From: CAWJJM01 sp963843275
GTDB taxonomy: Bacteria > Acidobacteriota > Thermoanaerobaculia > Multivoradales > JBCCEF01
Direction: 5' to 3'
Assembly: GCA_963843275.1 (NCBI GenBank)
Contig: CAWJJM010000009.1
Location: 62,001 to 126,000, forward strand
Length of the DNA: 64,000 nucleotides
Shown: positions 18,536 to 26,481 of the stretch, piece after piece
Layout: each line of letters begins with the position of its first letter
Numbering within the stretch: the first letter of the stretch is position 1
The notes under the pieces: generated by a model
Seen by the model: only the letters and a program-made list of their open reading frames with translations
Told to the model about the DNA's origin: nothing
The model's database searches: none
Made by a program: the position numbers and the translations under genes

Positions 18536-19999
18536 GTGTCCGGCTCGCTCGAGGCGCTGACCGCGGCCGCCGCCGAGGGGCGGCTGGCCCCGGTGGTGCT
18601 GCTCGCCGGCGAGCTGGTGCTCGCCGAGCCGGCCGGCCGCCGCCTGGCCGAGGCCCTCGCCCGCCACGGCGGCACCACCCCCGAGATCCACCACCGCCCG
18701 GCCCGCCTCGGGCCGCTGCTGGCCGACCTCCGCACCTACTCGCTGTTCGCCGCCGCCAAGGTGGTCCTGGTGGTCGACAGCGCCCTGGTCGCCGACCGCG
18801 GCGCCGCCGCCGACCTGATCGACGAGGCGGCGGAGGTGTCGCCGCCGGCGGGCGGCGAGCTCGGCGAGCGCGATCGCCAGGCCGCCTCCCGGCTGCTGGC
18901 GGCGCTGCGCCTGTTCGGGATCGATCCGGACACCGGCACGCCGGAGGCCGCCCTCGGCGGGCTGCCGGACTGGGCGCTGACCGGCGGCGCGGCCTTCCGC
19001 AAGCGGCGCAGCGGCCGCGGCCGCGGCAAGCGCCAGGTCGAGGAGCTGCTCGAGTCGCTCGCCGCGCTCCTGGGAGCGGCCCGCGAGCTCGGCCTGGCGG
19101 GCTACGCCGCCGGCGACGCCGGGGAGATCGACGCGCTGGCGGCCGGCGGCGCTCCGCAGGCGCACCACCTGATCCTGGTCGAGCGCTCCGCCGATCCCGG
19201 CCATCCCCTGGTGCGCCGGCTCGAGGAGGCCGGAGCGGTGGTGCGGCTGGGGGAGATCGCGGCGGAGCGGGGCGGCGGCTGGCAGGGGCTCGACCTGCTG
19301 GCGGAGGAGCTCGAGCGGCAGACCGGCGCGCCGATCGCGCACGACGCCCTCGCCGAGCTCGCCCGCCGCACGCTGCGCGGCGACGACGACCGCCGCAGCC
19401 AGGGCGTCGACCCCGACTCCGCGTCGCGTTTCGCCGGCGAGTACCGCAAGCTCGCCACCCTGTCCGGCGGCGGCCGGATCGAGCGGTCGCTGGTGACCGA
19501 GGGGGTGGAGGACCGCGGCGAGGAGGACGTCTGGAAGCTCCTCGACGCGGTGGGCGAGGGGCGCGGCGGCGAGGCCCTCGGCCGCATCGGGCGGATGATC
19601 TCCGGCGCCCCCGACCCGGTGGCGGCCCGGCTCGGCTTCTTCACCCTGCTGGCCGGCTTCTGCCGCACCCTGACGGCGGTGGCCGGGGTGATGCGGGTCG
19701 CCGGCGTGCGGTCGGGGGAGGGCGACTACCGGCGCTTCAAGGCGCGGCTGGCGCCGGCGCTCCAGGCCGAGCTGCCGGGCGGCCGCAAGAACCCGGTCGC
19801 CGGGCTCCACCCCTTCCGCCTGCACCGCGCCTATCTCGCCGCCGGGCGTCTCGACCCGGCGCTGGTGGCGCGGCTCCCCGCCCTGGTGCTCGACACCGAG
19901 CTGCAGCTCAAGGGCGAGAGCGGCGACCCCGACTCGGCGCTGGCCCGCCTGGTGGCGCAGCTCGCCGGTCCGCCGCCGTCCCGCCGCCGCCCGGCCTGA
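18536..19999 (+). CDS. holA: DNA polymerase III delta subunit-like protein
   Basis: A 487-residue protein resembling the clamp-loader delta subunit, which opens the beta clamp. The N-terminal AAA-like domain starts PVVLLAGELVLAEPAGRRLAEAL and continues with L-F-A-A-A-K-V-V-L-V-V-D, typical of HolA. The C-terminal collar region contains KLATLSGGGRIERSLV, EDVWKLLDAVGEGRGGEAL and HPFRLHRAYLAAGRLDP segments. It is about 140 residues longer than usual. The extra part (about residues 95-190) has a basic FRKRRSGRGRGKR stretch. GTG start. The family call is reasonable; the insertion is unexplained. Confidence 0.7.
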   Translation: MSGSLEALTAAAAEGRLAPVVLLAGELVLAEPAGRRLAEALARHGGTTPEIHHRPARLGPLLADLRTYSLFAAAKVVLVVDSALVADRGAAADLIDEAAEVSPPAGGELGERDRQAASRLLAALRLFGIDPDTGTPEAALGGLPDWALTGGAAFRKRRSGRGRGKRQVEELLESLAALLGAARELGLAGYAAGDAGEIDALAAGGAPQAHHLILVERSADPGHPLVRRLEEAGAVVRLGEIAAERGGGWQGLDLLAEELERQTGAPIAHDALAELARRTLRGDDDRRSQGVDPDSASRFAGEYRKLATLSGGGRIERSLVTEGVEDRGEEDVWKLLDAVGEGRGGEALGRIGRMISGAPDPVAARLGFFTLLAGFCRTLTAVAGVMRVAGVRSGEGDYRRFKARLAPALQAELPGGRKNPVAGLHPFRLHRAYLAAGRLDPALVARLPALVLDTELQLKGESGDPDSALARLVAQLAGPPPSRRRPA

Positions 20000-20045
20000 G
20001 GCGGCGCCGGGGCCGCCCGCGGCCGCCGCGGGGCCCGTCCGCCGG

Positions 20046-21302
20046 TCAGAGGCGGACGAGCTGCGCCACCGCCTCGAGGTGTCCCGACTGCGGGAACAGG
20101 TCGAACAGCTCGAGGCTCTCCAGCCGGTGGCTGCGCGAGAGGTGGCGCAGGTCGCGGGCCAGGGTGGCCGCGTTGCAGGAGACGTAGGTCAGGCGGCGCG
20201 GCGGCCGCTCGGCGAGCGCCGTGCGCACCGGGCGGGTGAGCCCGCCGCGCGGCGGATCCACCACCAGCCGCTCGGCGTCGTCGGGCAGGCGCCCGATCCA
20301 GCTCTCCACCGCGAGCTGGACGACCTCCACCCCGGCGACGCCGTTGCGCCGCGCGTTGCGGCGCGCGTAACGCGCCGCCAGGCGGTCGCCCTCCACCGCG
20401 GTCACCTGCCGGTAGCGGCGGCCCAGCGGCAGGCTGAGCAGGCCGACCCCGGCGTAGAGGTCGATCGCCGCCTCGCCCTCCCAGGGCCCGACGGCCCGGG
20501 CCGCCAGCTCGCCGACCAGCTCGCGGTGGGCCTGGAAGAAGCAGCGCGCGTCGTAGGCGAAGACGAGGTCGTCGGCGCCGCCGGCGGCCGGCAGGCGGAG
20601 GGTCACCTCGCCGTGCGGCAGTCCTTCGACCAGCGGCGCCGTGGTGACGGCGCCGGGGGCGGTCGCCCCGGCCGCGCCCGCCGCGGCGACTCCCCCCGCG
20701 GCGAGATCGAGCCGCCGCGGGCTGCGCGCGGCGAGGTACTGCGGCAGCAGCGGCAGCAGCGCCTCGAGCTCGGGCACCAGGATCGGGCAGGAGGCGACCG
20801 GGACCAGCTCGTGGCTGGCGCGCGCGAAGTAGCCCACCGCCACGGCCTCGCCGCGGTGCTCGGTGTGGAGCTGGGTGCGCAGCCGGTAGGCCCAGGGGGA
20901 GCCCGTCCACAACGGCGGCGGGGCGGCGAGCTCGACGCCGCCGAGCCGCTCCAGGGTCTCGACGGTCGCCGCGGCCTTCAGCCGGCTCTGCAGGGCGTCG
21001 TCGAGGTGCTGGAGCTGGCAGCCGCCGCAGCGCTCGAAGTAGGGGCAGGGGGGCTCCCGGCGGCCGGGCCCGGGGGTGAGGATCTCGACGATCTCGGCGC
21101 GGCCGTAGTCGGGGCGCCGCTCGACCAGGCGGACCCGCACCCGGTCGCCCGGCGCCGCGCGCGGGACGAACAGCGGGATGCCCTCGAAACGGGCCAGCCC
21201 GTCGCCGCCGGTGACCAGCTTCTCGACGGTGACCTCGACCTCTTCGAGCTCGGCGAGGCGCACCGCCGCCGGGACGTCGTGGCCGCGCTGCGCCGCGCTC
21301 AC
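20046..21302 (-). CDS. rlmD: 23S rRNA (uracil-5)-methyltransferase, RlmD/RumA family
   Basis: A 418-residue TrmA/RlmD-type methyltransferase adding a methyl group to U in 23S rRNA. An N-terminal TRAM-like domain (VTVEKLVTGGDGLARFEG ... GRAEIVEIL) is followed by the four-cysteine Fe-S cluster motif C-P-Y-F-E-R-C-G-G-C. The SAM motif is AIDLYAGVGLLSLPLG. The catalytic Cys lies in YVSCNAATLARDL, where Ala replaces the usual Pro, and the catalytic base Asp is in VVDPPRGG. The GTG start overlaps the upstream stop (GTGA), so it is translationally coupled to the RNase Z-like gene. Confidence 0.85.
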   Translation of the reverse strand: MSAAQRGHDVPAAVRLAELEEVEVTVEKLVTGGDGLARFEGIPLFVPRAAPGDRVRVRLVERRPDYGRAEIVEILTPGPGRREPPCPYFERCGGCQLQHLDDALQSRLKAAATVETLERLGGVELAAPPPLWTGSPWAYRLRTQLHTEHRGEAVAVGYFARASHELVPVASCPILVPELEALLPLLPQYLAARSPRRLDLAAGGVAAAGAAGATAPGAVTTAPLVEGLPHGEVTLRLPAAGGADDLVFAYDARCFFQAHRELVGELAARAVGPWEGEAAIDLYAGVGLLSLPLGRRYRQVTAVEGDRLAARYARRNARRNGVAGVEVVQLAVESWIGRLPDDAERLVVDPPRGGLTRPVRTALAERPPRRLTYVSCNAATLARDLRHLSRSHRLESLELFDLFPQSGHLEAVAQLVRL

Positions 21303-22132
21303 CCGTCCTCCCCGAGCAGCACGTGGATCCGCCCCGCCAGCGCGGGCAGGGCGCGCTCGGCCGCGGCCACCAGCTCGCCTCGGCGGTGGCGGCGCGACAG
21401 GTGGATCAGCACCAGCGCGCCGACGGCCAGACGGTCGCCGAGGGCGGCGAGGTCCTCGAGATGGAGGTGCTTGTAGCGGGCGCCCTTGTCGCGCAGCTCG
21501 TCGCCCAGGAAGGTGCACTCGACGACCAGCGCGCCGGCGTCGAGGAGGCGCGGCTCGCCGGCGAAGACGCCGGGGCCGGTGTCGCCGCAGTAGGCGAGCA
21601 GGCGGTCCTCGACGGTCTCGGCGATCTCCTCGCCGCGCGCCCGGCGCGCCGCCAGCTCCGCTCCCGGCAGGCCGCGCAGCGCGTCGCGGAGCCGGTGCCG
21701 GCGGCGCAGCAGGAAGAAGCCCAGGCTGGGCACGACGTGGTCGGTGCGGAAAGCCTCCACCGCCAGGTCCCGGCCCACCTCGACCCGGTCGCCGGGGACG
21801 AGGCCCACGAGCTCCCAGGCGTAGGTCACCCCCTCCAGGCGCGCCGCCGCGGCGACGAAATCGCGCAGGGCGTCGGCCGTCTCGGCCGGGCAGAACACCC
21901 GGGTGCCCTGCATCTGGTGGAGCGAGCGCTGCGAGAGGACGTAGGGCACCCCGAGCGCGTGGTCGAGGTGCCCGTGGGTGACGAACAGGTCGCGGGCGCC
22001 GGCGAGCTGCAGGGCGCCGCGGCCGACGTCGAAGGCGAGGCCGGGGGGGTGCACCCGGAACCAGGTCTCGACGCCGGCGCGGGACACCCCCTCGAGGCGG
22101 AGGTCGCCGAGCTGCAGGACCTCCGGCTTCAA
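21299..22132 (-). CDS. metallo-beta-lactamase fold hydrolase, RNase Z-like
   Basis: A 277-residue MBL-fold protein with the zinc motif T-H-G-H-L-D-H-A-L-G (HxHxDH), a later metal-ligand C-G-D-T-G segment, and a final His in IHLSRRH. The pattern is closest to the tRNase Z/ElaC branch that trims tRNA 3' ends, but the flexible exosite arm is not clear, so a relative with another substrate is possible. The start is taken as TTG at 22132, which overlaps the TGA of the upstream GAPDH-like gene (TTGA). No ATG or GTG fits better. Confidence 0.7.
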   Translation of the reverse strand: MKPEVLQLGDLRLEGVSRAGVETWFRVHPPGLAFDVGRGALQLAGARDLFVTHGHLDHALGVPYVLSQRSLHQMQGTRVFCPAETADALRDFVAAAARLEGVTYAWELVGLVPGDRVEVGRDLAVEAFRTDHVVPSLGFFLLRRRHRLRDALRGLPGAELAARRARGEEIAETVEDRLLAYCGDTGPGVFAGEPRLLDAGALVVECTFLGDELRDKGARYKHLHLEDLAALGDRLAVGALVLIHLSRRHRRGELVAAAERALPALAGRIHVLLGEDG

Positions 22133-23193
22133 ATCTCCCGGTACAGCCAGCGGCGGATCGCGTGGATCCTCTGCTGCAGGCTGTCCTCGTCGGGATCGAT
22201 GAGCCAGAGAGCCGCCGCCACGGAGGTCAGCAGCGAGTTGCCGTCCTGCGGCGTGAAGCAGAAGCCGACCACCTCGCGGCCGCGGCGCACCGCCAGGGTG
22301 GGCAGGACCACCACGGTCTGCGACAGGATCCTCCCGTAGTACCCGTGGTCGCGGCCGAAGCTGAAGATCAGGTTGGCGTAGCGCTTGTTGGTCAGCGCCA
22401 CCCGGGCGTTGGTGCGCAGGCGGCTCTCGAGCTCGGGCAGCGTGATGTCCCGGGTGAGGCGGATGTCGAACCAGATCGAGTGCATGTACTGCGTGTTGAG
22501 CTTGACCGCGCTCGAGAAGAGGTCGAGGTCCTCGCCGAGCGTCGCGAAGACGCGGTGCGCGTCCTTGGCGTGGTGGGTGCCGAAGGTGGGGTCCTCGTGG
22601 CTGCCGACGTAGGGCGCCGGCACGTAGCCCTCGGTCTGGGTGACGTCGTTCGCCCGCCGCATGCACACGAAGGTGCCGCGTTCGAGCTCGAAGCCGGTGT
22701 CCGGGGTGTGGGCGAGGGTCTTGATCAGCGTGGTGATGTTGTGCGTGTTGCAGGAGACCACCTGCAGGAAGCGGTCCTCGCCGGGCACCAGCGCCTCGTC
22801 GTTGACCCCGCGTGCGAACGGCTTGCCGAAGCCCTCCTCGCTGCCCTGGGCCAGGAAGCCGCGCGGGCCGCTGAGGTGGCGGTAGGTCTTCTCCTTGTTC
22901 TCGTTGCCGGCCGGCGTGCAGTCGATGACCACGGTGGCGCGCTCGAGCGCCTCCTGGGCGTCGTAGGTCACGTCGTGGCCCATGCGGGCGAAGTCGTCGC
23001 GCCGCTCGCGGTCGACGGCCAGGTGGGCGCCGCGCGCCATCAGGTGGTCGAGCTTCGCCTTGTCGCTCTCGAGCGGCGTGCGCTTGTGGAAGGTGACCTC
23101 GTCGATGCCGAACCGATCCCGGAAGTCGGTGAACAGGCCGATCAGCGGCTCTCCGATGGTGCCGGTCCCCACGATGTGGACGATGGTGCTCAT
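22129..23193 (-). CDS. archaeal-type (type II) glyceraldehyde-3-phosphate dehydrogenase-like protein
   Basis: A 354-residue Rossmann-fold dehydrogenase. The N-terminus has HIVGTGTIGEPL (dinucleotide-binding GxGxxG at residues 9-14). The centre carries V-V-S-C-N-T-H-N with a putative catalytic Cys148, equivalent to the SCNTT active site of archaeal GAPDH but with His in place of the second Thr. The surrounding ID-C-T-P-A-G-N-E-N-K and LNTQYMHS segments also resemble the archaeal enzyme. Type II GAPDH is rare in bacteria. The protein may be a true glycolytic or Calvin-type enzyme or a derived dehydrogenase. It heads a coupled three-gene operon with the RNase Z-like and RlmD genes. Confidence 0.65.
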   Translation of the reverse strand: MSTIVHIVGTGTIGEPLIGLFTDFRDRFGIDEVTFHKRTPLESDKAKLDHLMARGAHLAVDRERRDDFARMGHDVTYDAQEALERATVVIDCTPAGNENKEKTYRHLSGPRGFLAQGSEEGFGKPFARGVNDEALVPGEDRFLQVVSCNTHNITTLIKTLAHTPDTGFELERGTFVCMRRANDVTQTEGYVPAPYVGSHEDPTFGTHHAKDAHRVFATLGEDLDLFSSAVKLNTQYMHSIWFDIRLTRDITLPELESRLRTNARVALTNKRYANLIFSFGRDHGYYGRILSQTVVVLPTLAVRRGREVVGFCFTPQDGNSLLTSVAAALWLIDPDEDSLQQRIHAIRRWLYREI

Positions 23194-23376
23194 GAGGGCG
23201 GTCCTCTCTCTACGATCCGGTGAATGAAGACGGAAGACGGAACGGGGGCCGGCCGGCGCTCCCCACGCTGGCGAGGGCGGTGACGCGGGCGGCGGATCCC
23301 CCGGTGCGAGCTGCGAAATGCTAGCACGCGAACGGCGCCTGCGGGGGGCCGGATGCCGCTTTGACGTGGCGGTGCG

Positions 23377-23643
23377 TCAGCCGCCGCCGGCGTGGCGCCG
23401 TCCGCCGTGCCAGGTGGGGTCGCGGCGGGCGAACTCGTCGAGCTCGGCCGGAACCTCGACCAGCGTGCGGGTGACCGCGGGATCGCAGACGTCGTTCTCG
23501 CACTCGTAGGTGTAGACGTTCCAGCCGGGGCGTGACGCGAAGTGTGACAGGGTCTGGTAAGTGCCGCAGTTGCCGCACTTGACCGAGATGTCGCGGATGT
23601 TGATCGGAGCGTGCCCGGATGGCGTAGACTCGGCGTCGGTCAT
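23377..23643 (-). CDS. small zinc-ribbon protein of unknown function
   Basis: An 88-residue protein. Two cysteine pairs, C-G-N-C (residues 23-26) and C-E-N-D-V-C, are about 25 residues apart and fit a single zinc ribbon. The rest is hydrophilic, with a Gly/His/Arg-rich tail after residue 75. It has no signal peptide or membrane segment. I do not recognise a named family. The 183 bases between it and the upstream GAPDH-like start show nothing. It is divergent from the VWFA gene. Confidence 0.6.
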   Translation of the reverse strand: MTDAESTPSGHAPINIRDISVKCGNCGTYQTLSHFASRPGWNVYTYECENDVCDPAVTRTLVEVPAELDEFARRDPTWHGGRRHAGGG

Positions 23644-23745
23644 TTCCGCAGGCTACCAGAGCACAGCTTCGAAACGGTCGACACGCGAGGGTGCGGGGCC
23701 GGGCGGGAACGTGTTTTGCTGCACTCTGCGCTTCTGCGGAGAATT

Positions 23746-24720
23746 ATGGGCATGCGTCGATATTTTATCGGAGTCGCCGCGCTCCTCGCGCTCGGCACGC
23801 TGATCGCCGGAGCGGCGTGGGCGCGGGACGATCCGGCGGCCGAGCAGGACCGGCCGGTGGGGTCGTTCGCCGAGCAGGTGTCGGTCTCCTGGGTCCTGGT
23901 GCCGGTGGTGGTGCGCAACGGCCACGGCTACGTGCACGACCTCGGCCGCGACGACTTCCGGCTCACCGTCGACGGCCACCGGGTGGCCTTCGAGGACTTC
24001 GAGTCCGGGGACCGGGCGCCCCTGTCGCTGGTGTTCCTGCAGGACCTCTCCGGCTCGATGGCCAACGGCGGCAAGCTCGCCGCCAGCCGTGCCGCCCTCG
24101 CCTTCCTGGTGGCCCACGCCCACCTGCGCGACGAGTTCGCGCTGGCCAGCTTCGCCGGCGAGAGGCTGCGGGTGGAGGTGCCCTTCACCCGCGACGAGGC
24201 GGTGCTCTCCGAGGCGATGGGGCTGTGGTCGGCCTACGGCACCACCGCCCTGCACGACGCCGTCGCCTGGATCCCCCAGATCGCCCTCGAGGGGCGGCAT
24301 CCGAAGCGGGCGGTCGTGCTGGTGACCGACGGGGTCGACAACGCCAGCGACATCCCCCCCGACCGGGCGCGGCAGATCGTCCGCGACGCCCGGCTGCCGG
24401 TCTACGTCCTCGGGCTGGGCCGCGACGCCCTGCCCCCGGAGGAGGTGGCGGCCGCGGGGACGATGCCGGGCGACACCTACGGGCAGCTCCTCGAGCGGCT
24501 GGCCCGGGCGACCGGCGGCCGCTACTACCCGGTGCGGCGGGTCGACGACGTGGAGCCGGCGGCGGAGCACCTGCTCGAAGAGCTCCGTCACCAGTACGTG
24601 CTGGGTTTCCCCGCCGCGGCGGTGCCGGTGGCGGAGAGGCAGTTGAAAGTGACCGTGAAGGTCCCGGGCCGGGTGGACGTGTACCACCGGCGCGGTTATC
24701 TCGGGGGGCCGCCGCTGTAG
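23746..24720 (+). CDS. secreted VWFA-related domain protein (TIGR03436-like)
   Basis: A 324-residue protein with an N-terminal signal peptide (residues about 4-26, ending AWARD) and a von Willebrand factor A domain. The metal-ion-dependent adhesion motif is D-L-S-G-S-M-A-N (DxSxS), followed by a Thr in the TTALHDAV segment and VLVTDGVDN. Before it stands the VRNGHGYVHDLGRDDFRLTVDG segment that marks the VWFA-related group common in Acidobacteriota. The C-terminus ends with an HQYVLGF...VKVPGRVDVYHRRGY strand pattern. The role is probably adhesion or complex assembly outside the inner membrane. GGAGA ribosome-binding site. A Pal-like lipoprotein gene follows after 33 bases. Confidence 0.85.
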   Translation: MGMRRYFIGVAALLALGTLIAGAAWARDDPAAEQDRPVGSFAEQVSVSWVLVPVVVRNGHGYVHDLGRDDFRLTVDGHRVAFEDFESGDRAPLSLVFLQDLSGSMANGGKLAASRAALAFLVAHAHLRDEFALASFAGERLRVEVPFTRDEAVLSEAMGLWSAYGTTALHDAVAWIPQIALEGRHPKRAVVLVTDGVDNASDIPPDRARQIVRDARLPVYVLGLGRDALPPEEVAAAGTMPGDTYGQLLERLARATGGRYYPVRRVDDVEPAAEHLLEELRHQYVLGFPAAAVPVAERQLKVTVKVPGRVDVYHRRGYLGGPPL

Positions 24721-24753
24721 GCGGTCCCGGCCAACTCCCACGAGGAGGACAGC

Positions 24754-25386
24754 ATGCGAAAGCAGCTCTTGGTGGTGGTCGTCGCCGTCGCGCTGGCCGC
24801 GACCGGTTGTGCGACGAAGAAGTACACCCGCGACTACGTGGCGGGCGAGACGAAGGTGATCCACCAGCGGGTCGACGAGGTCGAGGAGCAGGTCGAGCAG
24901 AACCAGACCGCGCTCAGCGACCACGACCGGCGCATCAACGAGGCGTCGGGGGAGGCGCAGCAGGCCTCCAAGACCGCGCAGGAGGCGCTGGCGCGGGCCC
25001 AGGAGGCGGGCAAGCTCGCCCAGGGCAAGCTTCTCTACGAGGTGGTGCTGACCGATCAGGACGTCCACTTCGGATTCGACCGCGCCAACCTCTCCGACGA
25101 CGCCAAGGCGGCGCTCGACAACTTCGCGACGCAGCTCAAGCAGGAGAACCGCGGCGTCTACATCGAGATCCAGGGCCACACCGACTCGGTCGGCAGCGAG
25201 TCCTACAACGAGCAGCTGGGGCAGGAGCGGGCCGAAGCGGTGCGCAACTACCTCAACAAGCAGCACCAGATCCCGCTGCACCGGATGAACGTCATCTCCT
25301 ACGGCGAGTCCTCGCCGATCGCGGACAACGGCGATCGCGACGGCCGGGCGCAGAACCGGCGCGTGGCGCTGGTCGTGCTCGAGTAG
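24754..25386 (+). CDS. OmpA/Pal-type peptidoglycan-binding lipoprotein
   Basis: A 210-residue outer-membrane lipoprotein. The signal peptide ends in the lipobox A-A-T-G-C at about residue 19. A coiled coil of roughly 70 residues follows (heptads through VDEVEEQVEQNQTAL to the Ala/Gln-rich stretch), then an OmpA-like domain. That domain shows Y-F-G-F-D-like VHFGFDRANLSDDAK, the diaminopimelate-binding IEIQGHTDSVGSESYNEQLGQERAEAVRNYL, and the closing NRRVALVVLE. The coiled coil before the OmpA domain resembles Lpp/Pal-like tethers. A strong GGAGGA site precedes the ATG. Confidence 0.88.
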   Translation: MRKQLLVVVVAVALAATGCATKKYTRDYVAGETKVIHQRVDEVEEQVEQNQTALSDHDRRINEASGEAQQASKTAQEALARAQEAGKLAQGKLLYEVVLTDQDVHFGFDRANLSDDAKAALDNFATQLKQENRGVYIEIQGHTDSVGSESYNEQLGQERAEAVRNYLNKQHQIPLHRMNVISYGESSPIADNGDRDGRAQNRRVALVVLE

Positions 25387-25444
25387 GCGGGCCGGGGCGC
25401 GGGCCGGCCACCGGGCTCCCGGGTCGCCGTCGGCGGCCGGGGGC

Positions 25445-26002
25445 TCAGGCCGGCCCGCCGCCGGACGCCCGGGCGATGGCGTTGCGCAGCTCGTCGGCGC
25501 CGTGGACGCCCGGCTCGAACAGCGCGATCCCGCCGCGGCGGTCGACGATCATCAGGGTGGGGAGCGAGAAGATCCCCATCGAGTCGGCCAGCCGGCTGTC
25601 GGGGTCGAGCAGAACGGGGTACGGGAAGGGCCGCTCGGCCACGAAGCTCTTCACCTGGTCGCGAGGCTCGCCGACGTCGACGGCGAGGAACTGGACGCCG
25701 TCGTCCGCCAGCTCGGCGTGCAGGTCGTGGAGGATCTCGGCCTGGGCACGGCAGGGCATGCACCAGGTGGCCCAGAAGTCGACCAGCACCACGTGGTCCG
25801 CGAAGTCGGGCGGCCCGAGCTCGCGGCCCTCGAGGCTGGCGAGCCGGAAGTCCGACCGCGGTCCGCCGGCCGCCGGCGCGGCGCTCCCCGCCGCCGCGTG
25901 CTCGCGGGCGCAGGCGACGCCCGCCCCCACCGCCGCCGCGATCAGCACCAGCGTCGCGGCCAGCTCCATCCTTCTCCGTCGGCTCTGTTTCGCTGCGCGC
26001 AT
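25445..26002 (-). CDS. TlpA-type membrane-anchored thioredoxin
   Basis: A 185-residue periplasmic thiol:disulfide oxidoreductase. A single N-terminal membrane anchor (residues about 12-32) is followed by a thioredoxin fold with W-A-T-W-C-M-P-C (catalytic C-x-x-C). It has the TlpA/ResA features LASLEG..L....FADHVVLVDFWA and a cis-Pro in FSLPTLMIVD. It probably reduces or maintains exported proteins or cytochrome apo-forms. The start at 26002 is supported by an upstream TATCCT, 9 bases away. An upstream in-frame Met at 26110 would extend it into the PadR promoter region and is unlikely. Confidence 0.85.
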   Translation of the reverse strand: MRAAKQSRRRRMELAATLVLIAAAVGAGVACAREHAAAGSAAPAAGGPRSDFRLASLEGRELGPPDFADHVVLVDFWATWCMPCRAQAEILHDLHAELADDGVQFLAVDVGEPRDQVKSFVAERPFPYPVLLDPDSRLADSMGIFSLPTLMIVDRRGGIALFEPGVHGADELRNAIARASGGGPA

Positions 26003-26011
26003 CGTCCGCCG

Positions 26012-26017
26012 AGGATA
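26012..26017 (-). promoter_or_regulatory. -10-like hexamer TATCCT for the TlpA gene
   Basis: On the minus strand TATCCT stands 9 bases upstream of the ATG at 26002 in the divergent spacer shared with the PadR gene. No -35 is recognisable. Confidence 0.35.
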
Positions 26018-26065
26018 GCATCCGCGGTCCGTTCCTCCCCTCGCCGGGGTGCTTCCGCGGATACC

Positions 26066-26097
26066 TTGACAGTCGACAACAGGAGGCTCTATTGTCG
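26066..26097 (+). promoter_or_regulatory. promoter and candidate operator of the PadR-ADOP operon
   Basis: A perfect -35 TTGACA (26066-26071), an 18-base spacer and TATTGT (26090-26095). Within it an inverted repeat CGACAA (26074-26079), 12 bases, TTGTCG (26092-26097) overlaps the -10. That is an ideal position for autorepression by the dimeric PadR protein encoded just downstream. Binding is inferred, not shown. Confidence 0.55.
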
Positions 26098-26136
26098 GAT
26101 GTCGAGGCATCGATCTCGGGACGACGGGAGGCCAGG

Positions 26137-26481
26137 ATGAAGCGCGATCGGGAGCGGGCGACGCTGCTGCAGGGCAGCCTGGACCTGCTGATCCTCAAGA
26201 CGCTGTCGGTGGGACGGCTGCACGGTTGGGGCATCTCCAAGCGGATCCGGCAGGTCACCGGCGACGCCCTGGAGGTCAACCAGGGCTCGCTCTACCCCGC
26301 CCTCTACCGGCTCGAGGGCCAGCGGCTGGTGGCGACGGAGTGGGGGGAGTCCGAGGACGGCCGGCGGGTGAAGGTCTACCGCCTCACCGCCGCCGGCCGC
26401 GCGCGGCTGGCGCGCGAGCAGCGCGGCTGGCGCGCCTTCGCCGACGCCGTGGAGGCCATCCTCGCCCTGGAGGCGCCGTGA
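26137..26481 (+). CDS. PadR-family transcriptional regulator
   Basis: A 114-residue winged-helix repressor. It starts with the family's LLQGSLDLLILKTLSVGRLHGWGISKRI segment, the recognition region VNQGSLYPALYRLE, and the wing R-R-V-K-V-Y-R-L-T-A-A-G. The ATG at 26137 follows GGGAGG; a TTG further upstream at 26092 would begin inside the promoter. In Acidobacteriota this PadR subgroup is paired with orphan permeases, exactly as here: its stop overlaps the GTG start of the permease (GTGA). Confidence 0.88.
   Translation: MKRDRERATLLQGSLDLLILKTLSVGRLHGWGISKRIRQVTGDALEVNQGSLYPALYRLEGQRLVATEWGESEDGRRVKVYRLTAAGRARLAREQRGWRAFADAVEAILALEAP

Noticed and set aside
20000..20045. Terminator hairpins between the convergent delta-subunit and RlmD genes.
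   Set aside because: The gap is almost pure G/C and many alternative pairings exist. No single stem stands out enough to annotate.
25994..26110. N-terminal extension of the TlpA-like protein to 26110.
   Set aside because: It would overlap the divergent PadR promoter and place an odd polar stretch before a normal membrane anchor. The internal ATG at 26002 has its own -10-like hexamer.
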